DNA of 64,000 nt from Acidocella aminolytica 101 = DSM 11237 (GTDB lineage Bacteria > Pseudomonadota > Alphaproteobacteria > Acetobacterales > Acetobacteraceae), in assembly GCF_900129125.1 (NCBI RefSeq), contig NZ_FQVJ01000004.1, positions 113,986 through 177,985 on the forward strand. The letters are read 5' to 3'. The notes under the pieces are model-generated. The model ran no database searches. It saw only the letters and a program-made list of their open reading frames with translations, and was not told the DNA's origin. The translations under genes and the position numbers were made by a program. Numbering within the stretch: position 1 is the first letter of the stretch; the number at the start of each line of letters is the position of its first letter. This document shows, in pieces, positions 1-8,833 of the stretch.

Positions 1-75
1 TTTCCCCCGCGCGGCCAGGCGCAAAAACTCTGCGCGCCGGGTCAACCGAGCGGGCGGGGTTTGGGCAATGGCCAT
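1..75 (-). CDS. rnpA: RNase P protein component, N-terminal fragment (cut by window edge)
   Basis: Only the first 25 codons are inside the window, starting at an ATG (74-75 side) 27 bases after the rpmH stop. They read MAIAQTPPARLTRRAEFLRL and continue AARGK. The L-T/K-x-x-x-E-F pattern followed by a basic stretch is the usual start of RnpA, the protein cofactor of the ribozyme that matures tRNA 5' ends. The rpmH-rnpA order is near universal in bacteria, which supports the call despite the short length. The gene continues beyond base 1. Confidence 0.8.
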   Translation of the reverse strand, partial: MAIAQTPPARLTRRAEFLRLAARGK

Positions 76-102
76 AACGCTACCGGCGCGCAGGGCGCGC
101 GA

Positions 103-237
103 TCAGGCGGAGAGCTTGGCGCGGCCCTTGGAGCGGCGGTTGGCGATTACCTTGCGGCCGCCAACAGTCGCCATACGGGCGCGGAAGCCGTGCCGGCGCT
201 TGCGGACGAGCTTGGAAGGTTGATAGGTCCGTTTCAC
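103..237 (-). CDS. rpmH: 50S ribosomal protein L34
   Basis: A 44-residue, very basic protein starting [20 protein letters not shown] and ending in GRAKLSA. This is the complete, highly conserved L34 sequence, of normal length, a structural protein of the large ribosomal subunit. The start codon is GTG at 237. Frames on the other strand over this segment are shadows. rnpA follows immediately, and a promoter with -35 and -10 boxes lies about 70 bases upstream. Confidence 0.95.
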   Translation of the reverse strand: MKRTYQPSKLVRKRRHGFRARMATVGGRKVIANRRSKGRAKLSA

Positions 238-305
238 GGTATTCTACTCCGGCAAAAGACAAACAAAACTGTTCGCGGACCGTCCCCGGCCCGGCGTGTT
301 GGCGG

Positions 306-335
306 GGTATAGGCAGGGCAGACCCGCCACGTCAA
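306..335 (-). promoter_or_regulatory. Predicted sigma-70-type promoter of rpmH-rnpA
   Basis: On the minus strand TTGACG (335-330) is followed after 18 bases by TATACC (311-306). The spacing and position upstream of rpmH fit a housekeeping promoter. Predicted from sequence only. Confidence 0.5.
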
Positions 336-363
336 TCTCACCGACACGTGAACCCGGCAAGGC

Positions 364-385
364 AAAGGCGCAAAGCCGCCTTTTT
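364..385. terminator. Possible small terminator hairpin in the rpmH/ahpD-like gap
   Basis: AAAGGCG (364-370) pairs with CGCCTTT (377-383) around a six-base loop, followed by TT. The stem is short, so this is a weak call. The rest of the 238-541 gap holds the rpmH promoter and the upstream region of the AhpD-like gene; I see no other gene in it. Confidence 0.25.
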
Positions 386-541
386 CCTGCCCCCGGCGTC
401 TATGCGCACGCGTCTTTCTTCCCCACACCTGGGCCTTACCGGAGTCGATGATTCGCTAAACGCAGGATTCGCGTCCCGGTTACTCTCGGCGCATATTAAG
501 TATTAAAGCTTTGATATTACGTTGAACCCGGAAGCAGCCCT

Positions 542-984
542 ATGAATTTGGAAGATTTCTCAAAACTCTACCCCGCCGCGCCCGCCGGGCTGCGCAACCT
601 CTCCGCCGCCATGAAGAAGGCCCAGCTGGACCTAACACTGACGATACTTATTAAAATCCCTGCCTCGCAAATGAATAGCTGCGCCTTCTGCACACAATTC
701 CACCTGAGCATGGCCCGCAAGCTTGGCGTTGCACAGGCCAAGCTTGACCTCATAGCCGTCTGGCGCGATGCCAGGCTGTTCTCGGCGCACGAACAAGCCT
801 CCCTGGCCTGGACGGAACGACTAATTGCCCTGCCCACGTCCACCTGACCGAAACTGAGAACGAGGAAGCCGAATGCGCCTTCCCCGGCACGGAATTTGCA
901 CAGCTTTGCACCGCCATCGCCACCATCAATGCCTGGAACCGCATTGCCGCCGGACTCGGTTTTCCGCCCCGCTTTGACCATTGA
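542..984 (+). pseudogene. AhpD-like/carboxymuconolactone decarboxylase family gene, broken by a frameshift
   Basis: The first 98 or so codons encode an AhpD-family alkylhydroperoxidase-like protein. It carries the redox motif C-A-F-C (residues about 47-50), a nearby His, and WTERLIAL. The frame then stops at 845-847. In another frame the family's normal C-terminus continues without interruption: HVHLTETENEEAEC, then AQLCTAIATINAWNRIAAGL, ending at TGA 982-984. The total of 443 bases is one short of 148 codons, so one base is missing. Adding one C to the CCC at 833-835 restores the frame. The break could be a real mutation or a homopolymer sequencing error. Any intact product would be a small peroxidatic CMD protein. 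Confidence 0.75.
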
Positions 985-1029
985 TGGTTGCAACGACTCG
1001 GTGTTTTCATTCACAAAAAAGGTGAGCCC

Positions 1030-1956
1030 ATGCAGATTTTTTCCTCACCACGCCCCCGCACTGTTCTGGCTTTGCAAGGTGGTGGCGCGCACGGTGCCTT
1101 CACCTGGGGTGTTCTCGACAGGCTTCTGGAGAACGAATTCAAATTCGACGCCGTCACCGGCGTATCCTCCGGCGCCATGATCGCCGCCCTGGCGGTGCAA
1201 GGCATGGTAAAAGCCGGGCCGCAAGGCGCGCGCACGGCCATCACCAAGCTCTGGACCCGGGTGATGGAAGGAAATCTCTTTGGCAATTTCCCCGCCACAC
1301 CGCTCGATTGGATGTGGGACACCACCAAAGCCCTCAGCAACGACTTTGCCTGGACCGGTCTGACCCAGGCCTTGCGGCTGTTCGACCCCGCGCAACTCAA
1401 CCCGCTGGGGCAAAACCCGCTGGAACCGTTGCTGCGCGAATTGCTCGACACCAAAGCCCTGTGCGCCCCCAACGCCCCCCGGCTTTATGTTGGCGCCACG
1501 GATGTTGAAACCGGCGAGGCAGCCGTGTTCTCCAACGCCGAGATCGGGATTCCTGAACTTCTAGCCTCTGCCTGCATCCCCATGATGTTCCCCACGGTTC
1601 GGATCAACGGGCGGCATTACTGGGATGGCGGCTATAGCTGCAATCCGCCTCTGGCTCCGATCCTGACCCCCAAGCCGGAAACGCTGATCCTGATCCGCGC
1701 CCAGCCCCGCCAACGCAGCGGCGTGCCTAGCGCCACGGCGGACATTGTCCACCGGCTGCACGAAATCGCTTTCCAAGCGCCTCTGGCGGCGGAATTATCC
1801 ATGCTTCCGCGCAATGTGCGGTTGGTGGATATCCCGGCGGATGAAGCGCTCTCCCACCATCCGCTCACCTCCAAGCTCAACACCGACCGCCCCTTTCTTG
1901 AGGCCCTGTTCGATGCGGGCCGGAAGGCGGCAAACAACGCCCTACATAGTACATGA
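1030..1956 (+). CDS. Patatin-like phospholipase family protein
   Basis: 308 residues. Near the N-terminus is the glycine-rich oxyanion-hole motif LQGGGAHGAF (residues 15-24), then the nucleophile elbow G-V-S-S-G with Ser46. Later comes W-D-G-G-Y-S, the D-G-G signature supplying the catalytic Asp. These define bacterial patatin-like serine acyl hydrolases acting on lipids. I prefer the ATG at 1030, which has AAAGGTGA just upstream, over an in-frame ATG at 988. The stop overlaps the start of the sensor kinase, so the two are probably co-expressed. The physiological lipid substrate cannot be told from sequence. Confidence 0.85.
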   Translation: MQIFSSPRPRTVLALQGGGAHGAFTWGVLDRLLENEFKFDAVTGVSSGAMIAALAVQGMVKAGPQGARTAITKLWTRVMEGNLFGNFPATPLDWMWDTTKALSNDFAWTGLTQALRLFDPAQLNPLGQNPLEPLLRELLDTKALCAPNAPRLYVGATDVETGEAAVFSNAEIGIPELLASACIPMMFPTVRINGRHYWDGGYSCNPPLAPILTPKPETLILIRAQPRQRSGVPSATADIVHRLHEIAFQAPLAAELSMLPRNVRLVDIPADEALSHHPLTSKLNTDRPFLEALFDAGRKAANNALHST

Positions 1957-3380
1957 ACCGGCTGAGCCGCCTCAAACCCCAGCCCGCTTCCCTATCCAGC
2001 AAGGTACTGTGGGTCACGGTCATTGCCATCCTGGTCATCGAATCCCTCGCCTTACTCCCCGTCCTTGGCCGCCAGCGTCTGCATTGGATGTATGAGGTCC
2101 AAAGCCGGGCCAATGTCGCCGCCTATGCGCTGCAATCCGCGTCTCCAACCCAGGCGGCGCGCATATTGCGGCTAGCCGGAATTCACCGGCTCACCCTGGT
2201 GTCTCCGAGCGGCCAGCAAGAGAGTTGGTCAGCATCGGACGCCCCGCCCCCTACAAACGCCGTTCTCATCCCTGAGGAAGAACATTTAAGCTACAGCATC
2301 TGGCGCACCTGCCTGCGCATCGCGGGGCTGGCACCGGCCGAGCAAACTCTTCTCTTTACCTCCCCGCTTTCGGCCACGGGCGGCATGGCGGTTCAGGTCA
2401 GCACCGCCCCACTGACCTTCCGGATGCGGCTTTATGCACGGCGGGGGGTCAGCTTGATCGTGCTGCTGTCCATGCTTGCCGGGCTCGTTGTTTACGGGGT
2501 TCTCAACAAGCTGCTTGTCCAGCCCATGGAGATTCTCACCGCCTCCATCATCCGGTTCCGCGAAGCCCCGGAAGAAGCCGACCATGCCGGGTTGGACCTG
2601 CTTGCCGCCCGCCCACGGGACGATATTTCCACCGCCGCGCGGGAGTTGAAAGCCATGCAGAGCGAGTTGCGCGGCGCCCTATGGCGCAATGCCCGCTTGG
2701 CCGCTGTGGGCACGGCGGTGGCGAAAATCGCCCATGACCTGCGCAACGTCCTCTCCTCCGCTCTGCTGGTCGCCGACCGATTGCAAGGCGTGGAGGACCC
2801 CGTGGTCCAGCGCGCCACCCGCACCCTCATCCCCGCTGTTGAGCGCGCCACGCAATTTGTCAGCCGCACGGTGGAGTTCGCGCGGGAAGGTCCGCCTCCA
2901 GTCACCCGCAGTCTGGTGCGGATCTGGGAGCTAATCGAAGAAGTGGCCAACACCGTCCGGCCCGCCAGCGCCAAATGGCGCATCGAAAACCTGGTGCCAG
3001 AGATGTTGGAACTACCCATGGATCGGGACCAACTCTACCGCGTGCTGACCAACCTGATCCGCAATGCGGCTGAGGCGGGCGCCACCCTCATCACGCTGAG
3101 TACCGAAATCATCGGTGATCAAACGAAATTACGGGTGCTGGATAACGGCCCCGGCCTGCCGCCTAAAGCCCAGGCCAATCTGTTCAAACCCTTCACCGGC
3201 TCGGTCCGCAGCGGCGGCACGGGTCTTGGGCTGACCATCGCGCGTGACCTGATCCGCGCCCATGGTGGTGATCTAGTGCTGGAGCATAGCGGCCCGGATG
3301 GCACAGTCTTCTGCATGGACCTCGCCACGCACGACCCGCATACGCCCCCGCCCTTCGCCAGCCGTGAGTCTGCTCTATAA
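1953..3380 (+). CDS. Membrane sensor histidine kinase (HAMP-HisKA-HATPase)
   Basis: 475 residues. A first membrane segment (about 17-38) and a second (about 166-186) flank a periplasmic region of about 125 residues. A HAMP-like linker follows, then the H-box A-H-D-L-R-N with His261. The ATPase boxes are N-L-I-R-N-A-A-E-A, D-N-G-P-G-L-P and G-G-T-G-L-G-L. It should autophosphorylate on His261 and pass phosphate to a response regulator, but no receiver gene lies next to it. This is therefore an orphan kinase, translationally coupled (ATGA overlap) to the patatin-like gene. The signal sensed is unknown. Confidence 0.85.
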   Translation: MNRLSRLKPQPASLSSKVLWVTVIAILVIESLALLPVLGRQRLHWMYEVQSRANVAAYALQSASPTQAARILRLAGIHRLTLVSPSGQQESWSASDAPPPTNAVLIPEEEHLSYSIWRTCLRIAGLAPAEQTLLFTSPLSATGGMAVQVSTAPLTFRMRLYARRGVSLIVLLSMLAGLVVYGVLNKLLVQPMEILTASIIRFREAPEEADHAGLDLLAARPRDDISTAARELKAMQSELRGALWRNARLAAVGTAVAKIAHDLRNVLSSALLVADRLQGVEDPVVQRATRTLIPAVERATQFVSRTVEFAREGPPPVTRSLVRIWELIEEVANTVRPASAKWRIENLVPEMLELPMDRDQLYRVLTNLIRNAAEAGATLITLSTEIIGDQTKLRVLDNGPGLPPKAQANLFKPFTGSVRSGGTGLGLTIARDLIRAHGGDLVLEHSGPDGTVFCMDLATHDPHTPPPFASRESAL

Positions 3381-3532
3381 ACCATTAAAAGCATAGAGAA
3401 TATTAGGGTTTATGCTTGCCCTGAGCTCTCAAATTCCAGAAAAACCTTTTCACAACGCGCTGAATTTTGGCAGAAAATCGTTATTTTTCGCTAGAGATTG
3501 CATTTCGCGCGGAAATCCTTTTCTAAAGACCC

Positions 3533-4105
3533 ATGATCCCATTGGCTCTCAACTCTTCTCGCCTGCGGCTTGGTTTGGCCGGGGCTGGCACGCCCGCTTT
3601 GCGGCGGCTGCGGGCCCTGCGCGCCGCCGGCGCCGGAGAAGAGCTGCGCGTCTTCACCACAGACCCCGCTTTGAGCGCCGAAGCCGGAGCAGCCACCACG
3701 CCCCGCCTACCCACGCCAGAAGATATCAGCCCGCTTAACCTGCTCTGGATCGCCGGGCTTGAGGAAGATATTTACCGCCCGCTGGCCCAGGCCGCCCAGG
3801 ATGCGAAACTCCTTCTGAATGTCGAGGACGTCCCTGAATTTTGCGATTTCAACTCCGTCGCGGAAATCCGCCGGGGCGATCTGCTGCTCACCGTTTCCAC
3901 CGGCGGTCAGGCGCCTGGCTTGGCCGGTGCCATCCGCAAGCGGCTGGAAGCCTGTTTCCCTGAAAGCTGGGCCACCCGCGTGAAAGAGATTGCCACCCTC
4001 CGCCAAGGCTGGCGGGCTGAACGAATGCCCATGGCGGAAGCCGCCCGGCGTATCGACACGCTGGTTGAGGAAAAATGCTGGCTTTCCTGTCCAAAGCTCC
4101 GCTGA
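3533..4105 (+). CDS. Siroheme synthase N-terminal-type protein (precorrin-2 dehydrogenase/ferrochelatase, Met8p-like)
   Basis: 190 residues. A dinucleotide-binding glycine motif (G-L-A-G-A-G-T-P-A) near residues 14-22 is followed by the family signature NVEDVPEFCDFNSVAEI and STGGQAPGLAGAIRKRLE. This corresponds to the NAD-binding half of CysG/Met8p, which oxidises precorrin-2 to sirohydrochlorin and inserts iron to make siroheme for sulfite and nitrite reductases. The SAM-dependent methyltransferase half is absent, so uroporphyrinogen methylation must be encoded elsewhere. It lies 66 bases ahead of cysH, which fits an assimilatory sulfate-reduction operon. The glycine motif is looser than the family norm. 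Confidence 0.75.
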   Translation: MIPLALNSSRLRLGLAGAGTPALRRLRALRAAGAGEELRVFTTDPALSAEAGAATTPRLPTPEDISPLNLLWIAGLEEDIYRPLAQAAQDAKLLLNVEDVPEFCDFNSVAEIRRGDLLLTVSTGGQAPGLAGAIRKRLEACFPESWATRVKEIATLRQGWRAERMPMAEAARRIDTLVEEKCWLSCPKLR

Positions 4106-4171
4106 CCTTCCGCCTTGTTCCTCTCCGCCCCGCCAAAACGGCCGGCCCATACGGCCCTGGGAGCCTGATAC

Positions 4172-4885
4172 ATGCCTGACAGCCTACCCCCCTTCTCCGA
4201 TGCGGAGACCGTTCTGCGTAACGCCATCACCTGGCAATTTCCGGGCAAAATCGCGCTCGTGTCCTCCTTTGGGACGGAATCCGCGATCCTGCTGCACATG
4301 GTGGCGCAGATCGACAAATCCCTGCCGGTGATTTTTCTAGAAACAGGAAAATTATTCCCCGAGACCCTCGCCTACCGGGACGAGCTGATCGAAAAGCTTG
4401 GCCTGACTGGCGTGCGTTCCATCCGCCCCTCTGGCAAACAGCTCGCCGCCTACGACCCGGACGGCCGGTTGTGGGAGAAAGACCCGGATCTGTGCTGCAC
4501 CATTCGCAAGACCAACCCGCTGGACGACGCGTTGGAAGGGTTTGATGCCTGGATCACCGGCCGCAAGCGCGGCCAGTCCGCCACCCGCGCCAATCTGCAA
4601 TTACAGGAAACCGGCGCGGATGGGCGTATCACCATCAACCCACTGGCCTTCTGGAACGATGAAATGCTGGAAGCCTATTTCCTGGCACATGGCCTGCCGC
4701 ACCACCCACTTGAGGTTCAGGGCTATACATCCATCGGCTGCGCCACCTGCACCCACAAGCCTTTGCCGGGGCAGGATAAACGCTCCGGTCGCTGGGCGGG
4801 CCAGGCCAAGACAGAGTGCGGCATCCACATGCCCCGCGCTATGACCAAGCCTGACTGGCCGGAGACGCTGATCTTCGAAGTCTGA
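4172..4885 (+). CDS. cysH: Phosphoadenylyl/adenylyl-sulfate reductase
   Basis: 237 residues of the PAPS/APS reductase family. The N-terminal S-S-F-G-T-E-S is the nucleotide-binding loop. Cys108-Cys109 and Cys190-x2-Cys193 form the four-Cys set that binds a [4Fe-4S] cluster in the APS-using branch, and E-C-G-I-H holds the catalytic Cys216. The cluster cysteines favour adenylyl sulfate (APS) as substrate, giving sulfite with thioredoxin as reductant. Length is normal. It follows the siroheme-type gene, but no sulfite reductase or ATP sulfurylase gene lies in this window. Confidence 0.9.
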   Translation: MPDSLPPFSDAETVLRNAITWQFPGKIALVSSFGTESAILLHMVAQIDKSLPVIFLETGKLFPETLAYRDELIEKLGLTGVRSIRPSGKQLAAYDPDGRLWEKDPDLCCTIRKTNPLDDALEGFDAWITGRKRGQSATRANLQLQETGADGRITINPLAFWNDEMLEAYFLAHGLPHHPLEVQGYTSIGCATCTHKPLPGQDKRSGRWAGQAKTECGIHMPRAMTKPDWPETLIFEV

Positions 4886-4956
4886 GCTTTTCCGGGCGCT
4901 TTTTGGCTGCGCTCATAGATGGTCTCTCCCATGCGTGAGGCGCAGCCCAATGGCAA

Positions 4957-5015
4957 TATAATTTCGTCAACCCTCAACAATCATACATTATATTACTGAA
5001 ACCATTAGGTTTCAG
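4957..5015 (+). promoter_or_regulatory. AT-rich gltA upstream region with a perfect inverted repeat
   Basis: The 320-base gap between cysH and gltA contains TATAAT at 4957-4962. It also contains a perfect repeat: CTGAAACC (4996-5003), ATTA, GGTTTCAG (5008-5015). No T-run follows, so it looks more like an operator or RNA hairpin than a terminator. The remaining leader to the gltA start is about 190 bases and has no gene that I can see. Confidence 0.35.
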
Positions 5016-5206
5016 CACGTCTCTCCGACCCTCCGTGGATTTCCACCGCCTGCTTTTCAACGCCGCTCAACCCCATGGCTGCCATGCTGCGGCGCGGCAG
5101 ACTGGCTTTACACAAGGCGGCGGATTGAATAACGCTTCAGCCGTTCCGTCCCGTCGGGAACGCCTTTCCTGACGCCTAATAAAGTTACAATGAGAAGGTG
5201 AAGCAT

Positions 5207-6520
5207 ATGGCTAAAACCGCTACGAGCAAGCAGGTCGGCACGGCGACGCTTAATTTCAACGACAAAACAGCGACCCTGCCGGTGCTGGGCGGCACGCTCG
5301 GCACGGATTGCATGGATGTCCGCAAGATCCAGAGCGAGCTTGGCATCTTCACTTTCGACCCGAGCTATGGCGCCACCGCCTCCTGCGAAAGCTCCATCAC
5401 CTATATCGATGGCGACGAAGGAGTGCTGCTGCACCGTGGCTACCCAATCGACCAGTTGGCCGAAAACTCCTCCTTCCTCGAAGTGGCGTACCTGCTGCTA
5501 AACGGCGAACTGCCGAATGAGGCCGAGTTCACCAAGTTCACCAACGGCATCACCCGCCACACGATGCTGCACGAGCAGATCCGCAATTTCTGGAACGGCT
5601 TCCGCCGTGATGCCCACCCGATGGCGATGCTCTGCTCTGTGGTCGGCGCCATGTCCGCCTTCTACCCGGACAGCATCGACATTCACGACGAGCACCAGCG
5701 TGAGATTTCCGCCTTCCGCCTGATCGCCAAAATGCCGACGATCACCGCCTGGGCGTATAAGTATAATGTCGGCCAACCCTTCATGTACCCGCGTAACGAT
5801 CTCTCCTACGCGGAAAATTTCCTTTATATGTTCCATGGTGTTCCGGCCGAAACCTACAAGCCAAACCCGGTGTTGACCAAGGCGATGGACCGGATCCTGA
5901 TCCTGCATGCGGATCATGAGCAGAATGCCTCCACCTCCACCGTGCGTCTGGCCGGCTCCACCGGCACCAACCCGTTCGCCTGCATTGCCGCTGGCGTTGC
6001 CTCCCTCTGGGGTCCCGCTCATGGTGGCGCCAACGAAGCGGTGCTGAAGATGCTCGGCGAAATCGGCCATAAGGACAACATCCCCGACTTCATCAAGCAG
6101 GTGAAGGACAAGGATTCCAACGTGAAGCTGATGGGCTTCGGCCATCGCGTTTACAAGAACTACGACCCCCGCGCGAAGATCATGCAGAAGACCTGCTACG
6201 AAGTGCTGGGCGAGCTGGGCATCAAGGACTCCCCTCTGCTCGACCTCGCGATGGAGCTGGAAAAAATCGCGCTGGAAGACGAATACTTCGTCTCCCGCAA
6301 GCTCTACCCGAACGTGGATTTCTATTCCGGCATCATCCTGAGCGCGATGGGCTTCCCTACCACCATGTTCACGCCGATCTTCGCCCTGGCACGCACCGTG
6401 GGCTGGATCAGCCAGTGGAAGGAAATGATCGAGGACCCGACGAACCGCATCGGTCGTCCCCGTCAGATTTATACCGGTGCGGCGCAGCGCGACTACACGC
6501 CGCTCGACAAGCGGGGCTAA
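5207..6520 (+). CDS. gltA: Citrate synthase
   Basis: 437 residues, the length of hexameric type-II citrate synthases. It condenses oxaloacetate with acetyl-CoA to give citrate, the entry step of the TCA cycle. Active-site segments are clear: W-G-P-A-H-G-G-A-N (first catalytic His), G-F-G-H-R-V-Y-K (second His) and V-D-F-Y-S-G-I (catalytic Asp). I chose the ATG at 5207 because GAGAAGG lies six bases upstream; an in-frame GTG at 5198 would fall inside that ribosome-binding site. It is monocistronic, with its own upstream region and a strong terminator. Confidence 0.97.
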   Translation: MAKTATSKQVGTATLNFNDKTATLPVLGGTLGTDCMDVRKIQSELGIFTFDPSYGATASCESSITYIDGDEGVLLHRGYPIDQLAENSSFLEVAYLLLNGELPNEAEFTKFTNGITRHTMLHEQIRNFWNGFRRDAHPMAMLCSVVGAMSAFYPDSIDIHDEHQREISAFRLIAKMPTITAWAYKYNVGQPFMYPRNDLSYAENFLYMFHGVPAETYKPNPVLTKAMDRILILHADHEQNASTSTVRLAGSTGTNPFACIAAGVASLWGPAHGGANEAVLKMLGEIGHKDNIPDFIKQVKDKDSNVKLMGFGHRVYKNYDPRAKIMQKTCYEVLGELGIKDSPLLDLAMELEKIALEDEYFVSRKLYPNVDFYSGIILSAMGFPTTMFTPIFALARTVGWISQWKEMIEDPTNRIGRPRQIYTGAAQRDYTPLDKRG

Positions 6521-6576
6521 TGCCGCTTCCGCGACAATCCGTAACGCAGGGGAAGCATCTCCTCCCCGGCTGCCTG

Positions 6577-6616
6577 CCCTTCCGTGCCTCGCGCGCGGAA
6601 GGGTTTTGTTTTTCGT
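6577..6616 (+). terminator. Rho-independent terminator after gltA
   Basis: CCCTTCCGTGC (6577-6587) pairs with GCGCGGAAGGG (6593-6603), 11 pairs including one G-T wobble, loop of five. TTTTGTTTTT follows. Confidence 0.8.
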
Positions 6617-6624
6617 GACCTCGC

Positions 6625-7644
6625 ATGAAGGGGTTTTCTGAAAATCCTGCCCGTAACCTCATCATCGGGCTTATCTTCATCGTGGTGCTCATCACCTGCG
6701 CCACACTCGCCTTCACCAGCGAAGGCTGGAGCCTCGGCGATGCGTTCTACTTCGTTATCATCACGGTTTTCACGGTAGGGTATGAGGAAGTCCACCCTCT
6801 CACCACGCCAGAACTGCGCGCCATCGCGCTGGCCACCATCATTCTCGGCTGCACGGGTGTCATTTTCCTCACCGGCGCGCTGGTGCAGTTCATCACCTTC
6901 GGGCAGATTCAGCAATTATTGGGGAACAGACGGATGAAAACGCAAATCGGCAAGATGAGCGGGCATGTGATCGTCTGCGGCTATGGACGCATCGGGCACA
7001 TGCTGACCGATGAGCTGACAGCCGGCGGCGCAAGTTTTCTGATTCTGGACCGTGACGAAGCCAAGCTGCACGACGCCGCCGCACGCGGCCTCATCACCCT
7101 GGCAGGCGATGCAACGGATGAAGCCGTGCTGGAGGAAGCCGGCGTCAAACGCGCCCGCGCCTTGGCCTGCGTGGTGCCGAATGACGCGGTGAATGTGTTC
7201 ATCACCCTCTCCGCGCGGAATTTGAACAAGGATATTGAGATCATCGCCCGGGGCGAGGCTGCCAGTACCAAAAGCAAGTTGCTGCGCGCGGGGGCCAGCG
7301 CGGTGGTGGAACCCACCCATATCGGCGCTGAACGCATTGCCCAGCTCATCCTGTTTCCCCGCACTGCCAAACTCACGGATTCCAGCCGGATGCGCCTGCT
7401 CGGCTCAGGGCTGCGCACGCTGGGGCTGGAGCTGGAAATTGTGCCCGTCCCCGCCGAGAGCTCTTATGCCGGGCAAACGGTCGAGCAAATCGAACAAAGC
7501 GCCAACGGCACCTTGTTTGTGGTCGCGGTGAACCGGCAGAACGGTGAGACCATCACCCGCCCAGAGCCGGAGCTGGTGATCGAGGCGGGGGATGGCGTTA
7601 TCGTCATCACCCGCGCCGGGCGGGAATCACCCCGCATCATCTAA
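6625..7644 (+). CDS. Potassium channel-like protein: two-TM pore plus RCK (TrkA-N/TrkA-C) domains
   Basis: 339 residues. Two membrane segments (about 12-30 and 67-92) flank a pore helix and filter at residues 50-54. A cytosolic RCK domain follows, with the Rossmann motif G-Y-G-R-I-G (119-124) and a downstream acidic L-D-R-D. A TrkA-C-like regulatory domain ends the protein. This is the architecture of Kch/MthK-type ligand-gated K+ channels. The filter reads T-V-G-Y-E-E instead of the usual T-V-G-Y-G-D/E, so the second glycine is glutamate. Selectivity is therefore uncertain. There is no clear ribosome-binding site in front of the ATG. Confidence 0.8.
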   Translation: MKGFSENPARNLIIGLIFIVVLITCATLAFTSEGWSLGDAFYFVIITVFTVGYEEVHPLTTPELRAIALATIILGCTGVIFLTGALVQFITFGQIQQLLGNRRMKTQIGKMSGHVIVCGYGRIGHMLTDELTAGGASFLILDRDEAKLHDAAARGLITLAGDATDEAVLEEAGVKRARALACVVPNDAVNVFITLSARNLNKDIEIIARGEAASTKSKLLRAGASAVVEPTHIGAERIAQLILFPRTAKLTDSSRMRLLGSGLRTLGLELEIVPVPAESSYAGQTVEQIEQSANGTLFVVAVNRQNGETITRPEPELVIEAGDGVIVITRAGRESPRII

Positions 7645-7646
7645 CC

Positions 7647-8828
7647 TCAGCCCAAGGGCGGCACATGCACCCAACCGCTCATCAACACTCGCGCGCTGCG
7701 GCTCATCATCGCCTTACTCACCTGCCATTGCTGTTTCACCAGCGTCGCCCCCGCGCCCACGCGCAGCGTGCCGGAAGGGTGGCCAAACCGCACTGACTCA
7801 CGCGCCCCACCACCAGCGGCCATATTCACCAGCGTGCCCGGCACGGCGGCGGCTGTGGCAATGGCCACCGAGGCCGTGCCCATCATCGCGTGATGCAGCT
7901 TGCCCATGGACATGGCGCGCACCAGCACATCGATATCCCCAACTCCAATCCGCTTGCCGCTGGATGCTGTGTAGCCCTTCGGCGGGGCCACCCAGGCGAT
8001 TTTGGGGGTATGCTGGCGCGTCGCGGCTTCATCAAGGCTCTTGATCAGCCCCATCCGCAACGCCCCATACGCCCGGATGGTCTCCAGCTTTTTAAGTGCC
8101 GCCACGTCAGCGTTCACATCTTCCTGCAACTCCGTGCCGCTATAGCCCAGCGCCTCGGCATTCAGGAAAATGGTGGGAATCCCGGCATTGATCAACGTCG
8201 CCTGAAAGCTGCCAACCCCCGGCACCTCCAGCTCGTCCACCAGATTGCCGGTCGTGAACAAAGCGCTACCCTCCCCTTCTTCAGCCGGATCGAGAAATTC
8301 CAACTCAATCCCAGCGGCGGGGAATGTCACGCCATCCAGTTCGAAATCACCGGTCTCCTGCACGGCCCCGCCCGTCATCGGTATATGCGCGACGATGGTT
8401 TTGCCGATATTCGCCTGCCAGATGCGGATAACGGCCACGCCATCACGCGGCAGCCGCGCCGGGTCAACTAGGCCATTACTGATCGCAAACGGCCCCACGG
8501 CGGCGGATAAATTCCCGCAATTCCCGGACCAATCAACAAACGCCTGATCGATCGCCACCTGCCCGAACAGATAATCCACATCATGATCCGCCCGCGTGCT
8601 GCGACTGACAATCACGGCCTTGGACGTGCTGGAGGTCGCGCCCCCCATGCCGTCAATCTGTTTGCCATACGGGTCCGGACTGCCGATGACGCGCATCAGC
8701 AGTCTATCCCGCGCGGAACCGGGCATACGCGCGGCCTCGGGTAGATCCTCCAGCCGGAAGAATACGCCCTTGGAGGTACCACCACGCATATAGGTGGCGG
8801 GAATTTTGATCTGCGGTGCAAAAGCCAT
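7647..8828 (-). CDS. prpF: 2-methylaconitate cis-trans isomerase PrpF
   Basis: About 393 residues of the PrpF/DUF453 family. Family segments are P-A-T-Y-M-R-G-G-T-S-K-G-V-F-F near the N-terminus, D-G-M-G-G-A-T-S-S-T-S-K, and S-G-N-C-G-N-L-S-A-A with the active-site Cys. It isomerises the 2-methylaconitate made by AcnD in the methylcitrate route of propionyl-CoA breakdown. I chose the ATG at 8828, with GGAG eight bases upstream. A GTG at 8837 overlapping the acnD stop is possible. It is the last gene of a tight gntR-acnD-prpF operon. Confidence 0.92.
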   Translation of the reverse strand: MAFAPQIKIPATYMRGGTSKGVFFRLEDLPEAARMPGSARDRLLMRVIGSPDPYGKQIDGMGGATSSTSKAVIVSRSTRADHDVDYLFGQVAIDQAFVDWSGNCGNLSAAVGPFAISNGLVDPARLPRDGVAVIRIWQANIGKTIVAHIPMTGGAVQETGDFELDGVTFPAAGIELEFLDPAEEGEGSALFTTGNLVDELEVPGVGSFQATLINAGIPTIFLNAEALGYSGTELQEDVNADVAALKKLETIRAYGALRMGLIKSLDEAATRQHTPKIAWVAPPKGYTASSGKRIGVGDIDVLVRAMSMGKLHHAMMGTASVAIATAAAVPGTLVNMAAGGGARESVRFGHPSGTLRVGAGATLVKQQWQVSKAMMSRSARVLMSGWVHVPPLG

Positions 8829-8833
8829 GGCGC

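Noticed and set aside
3412..3738. Long plus-strand frame before the siroheme-type gene
   Set aside because: It overlaps the start of that gene in another frame, has no ribosome-binding site and a composition like a shadow frame.
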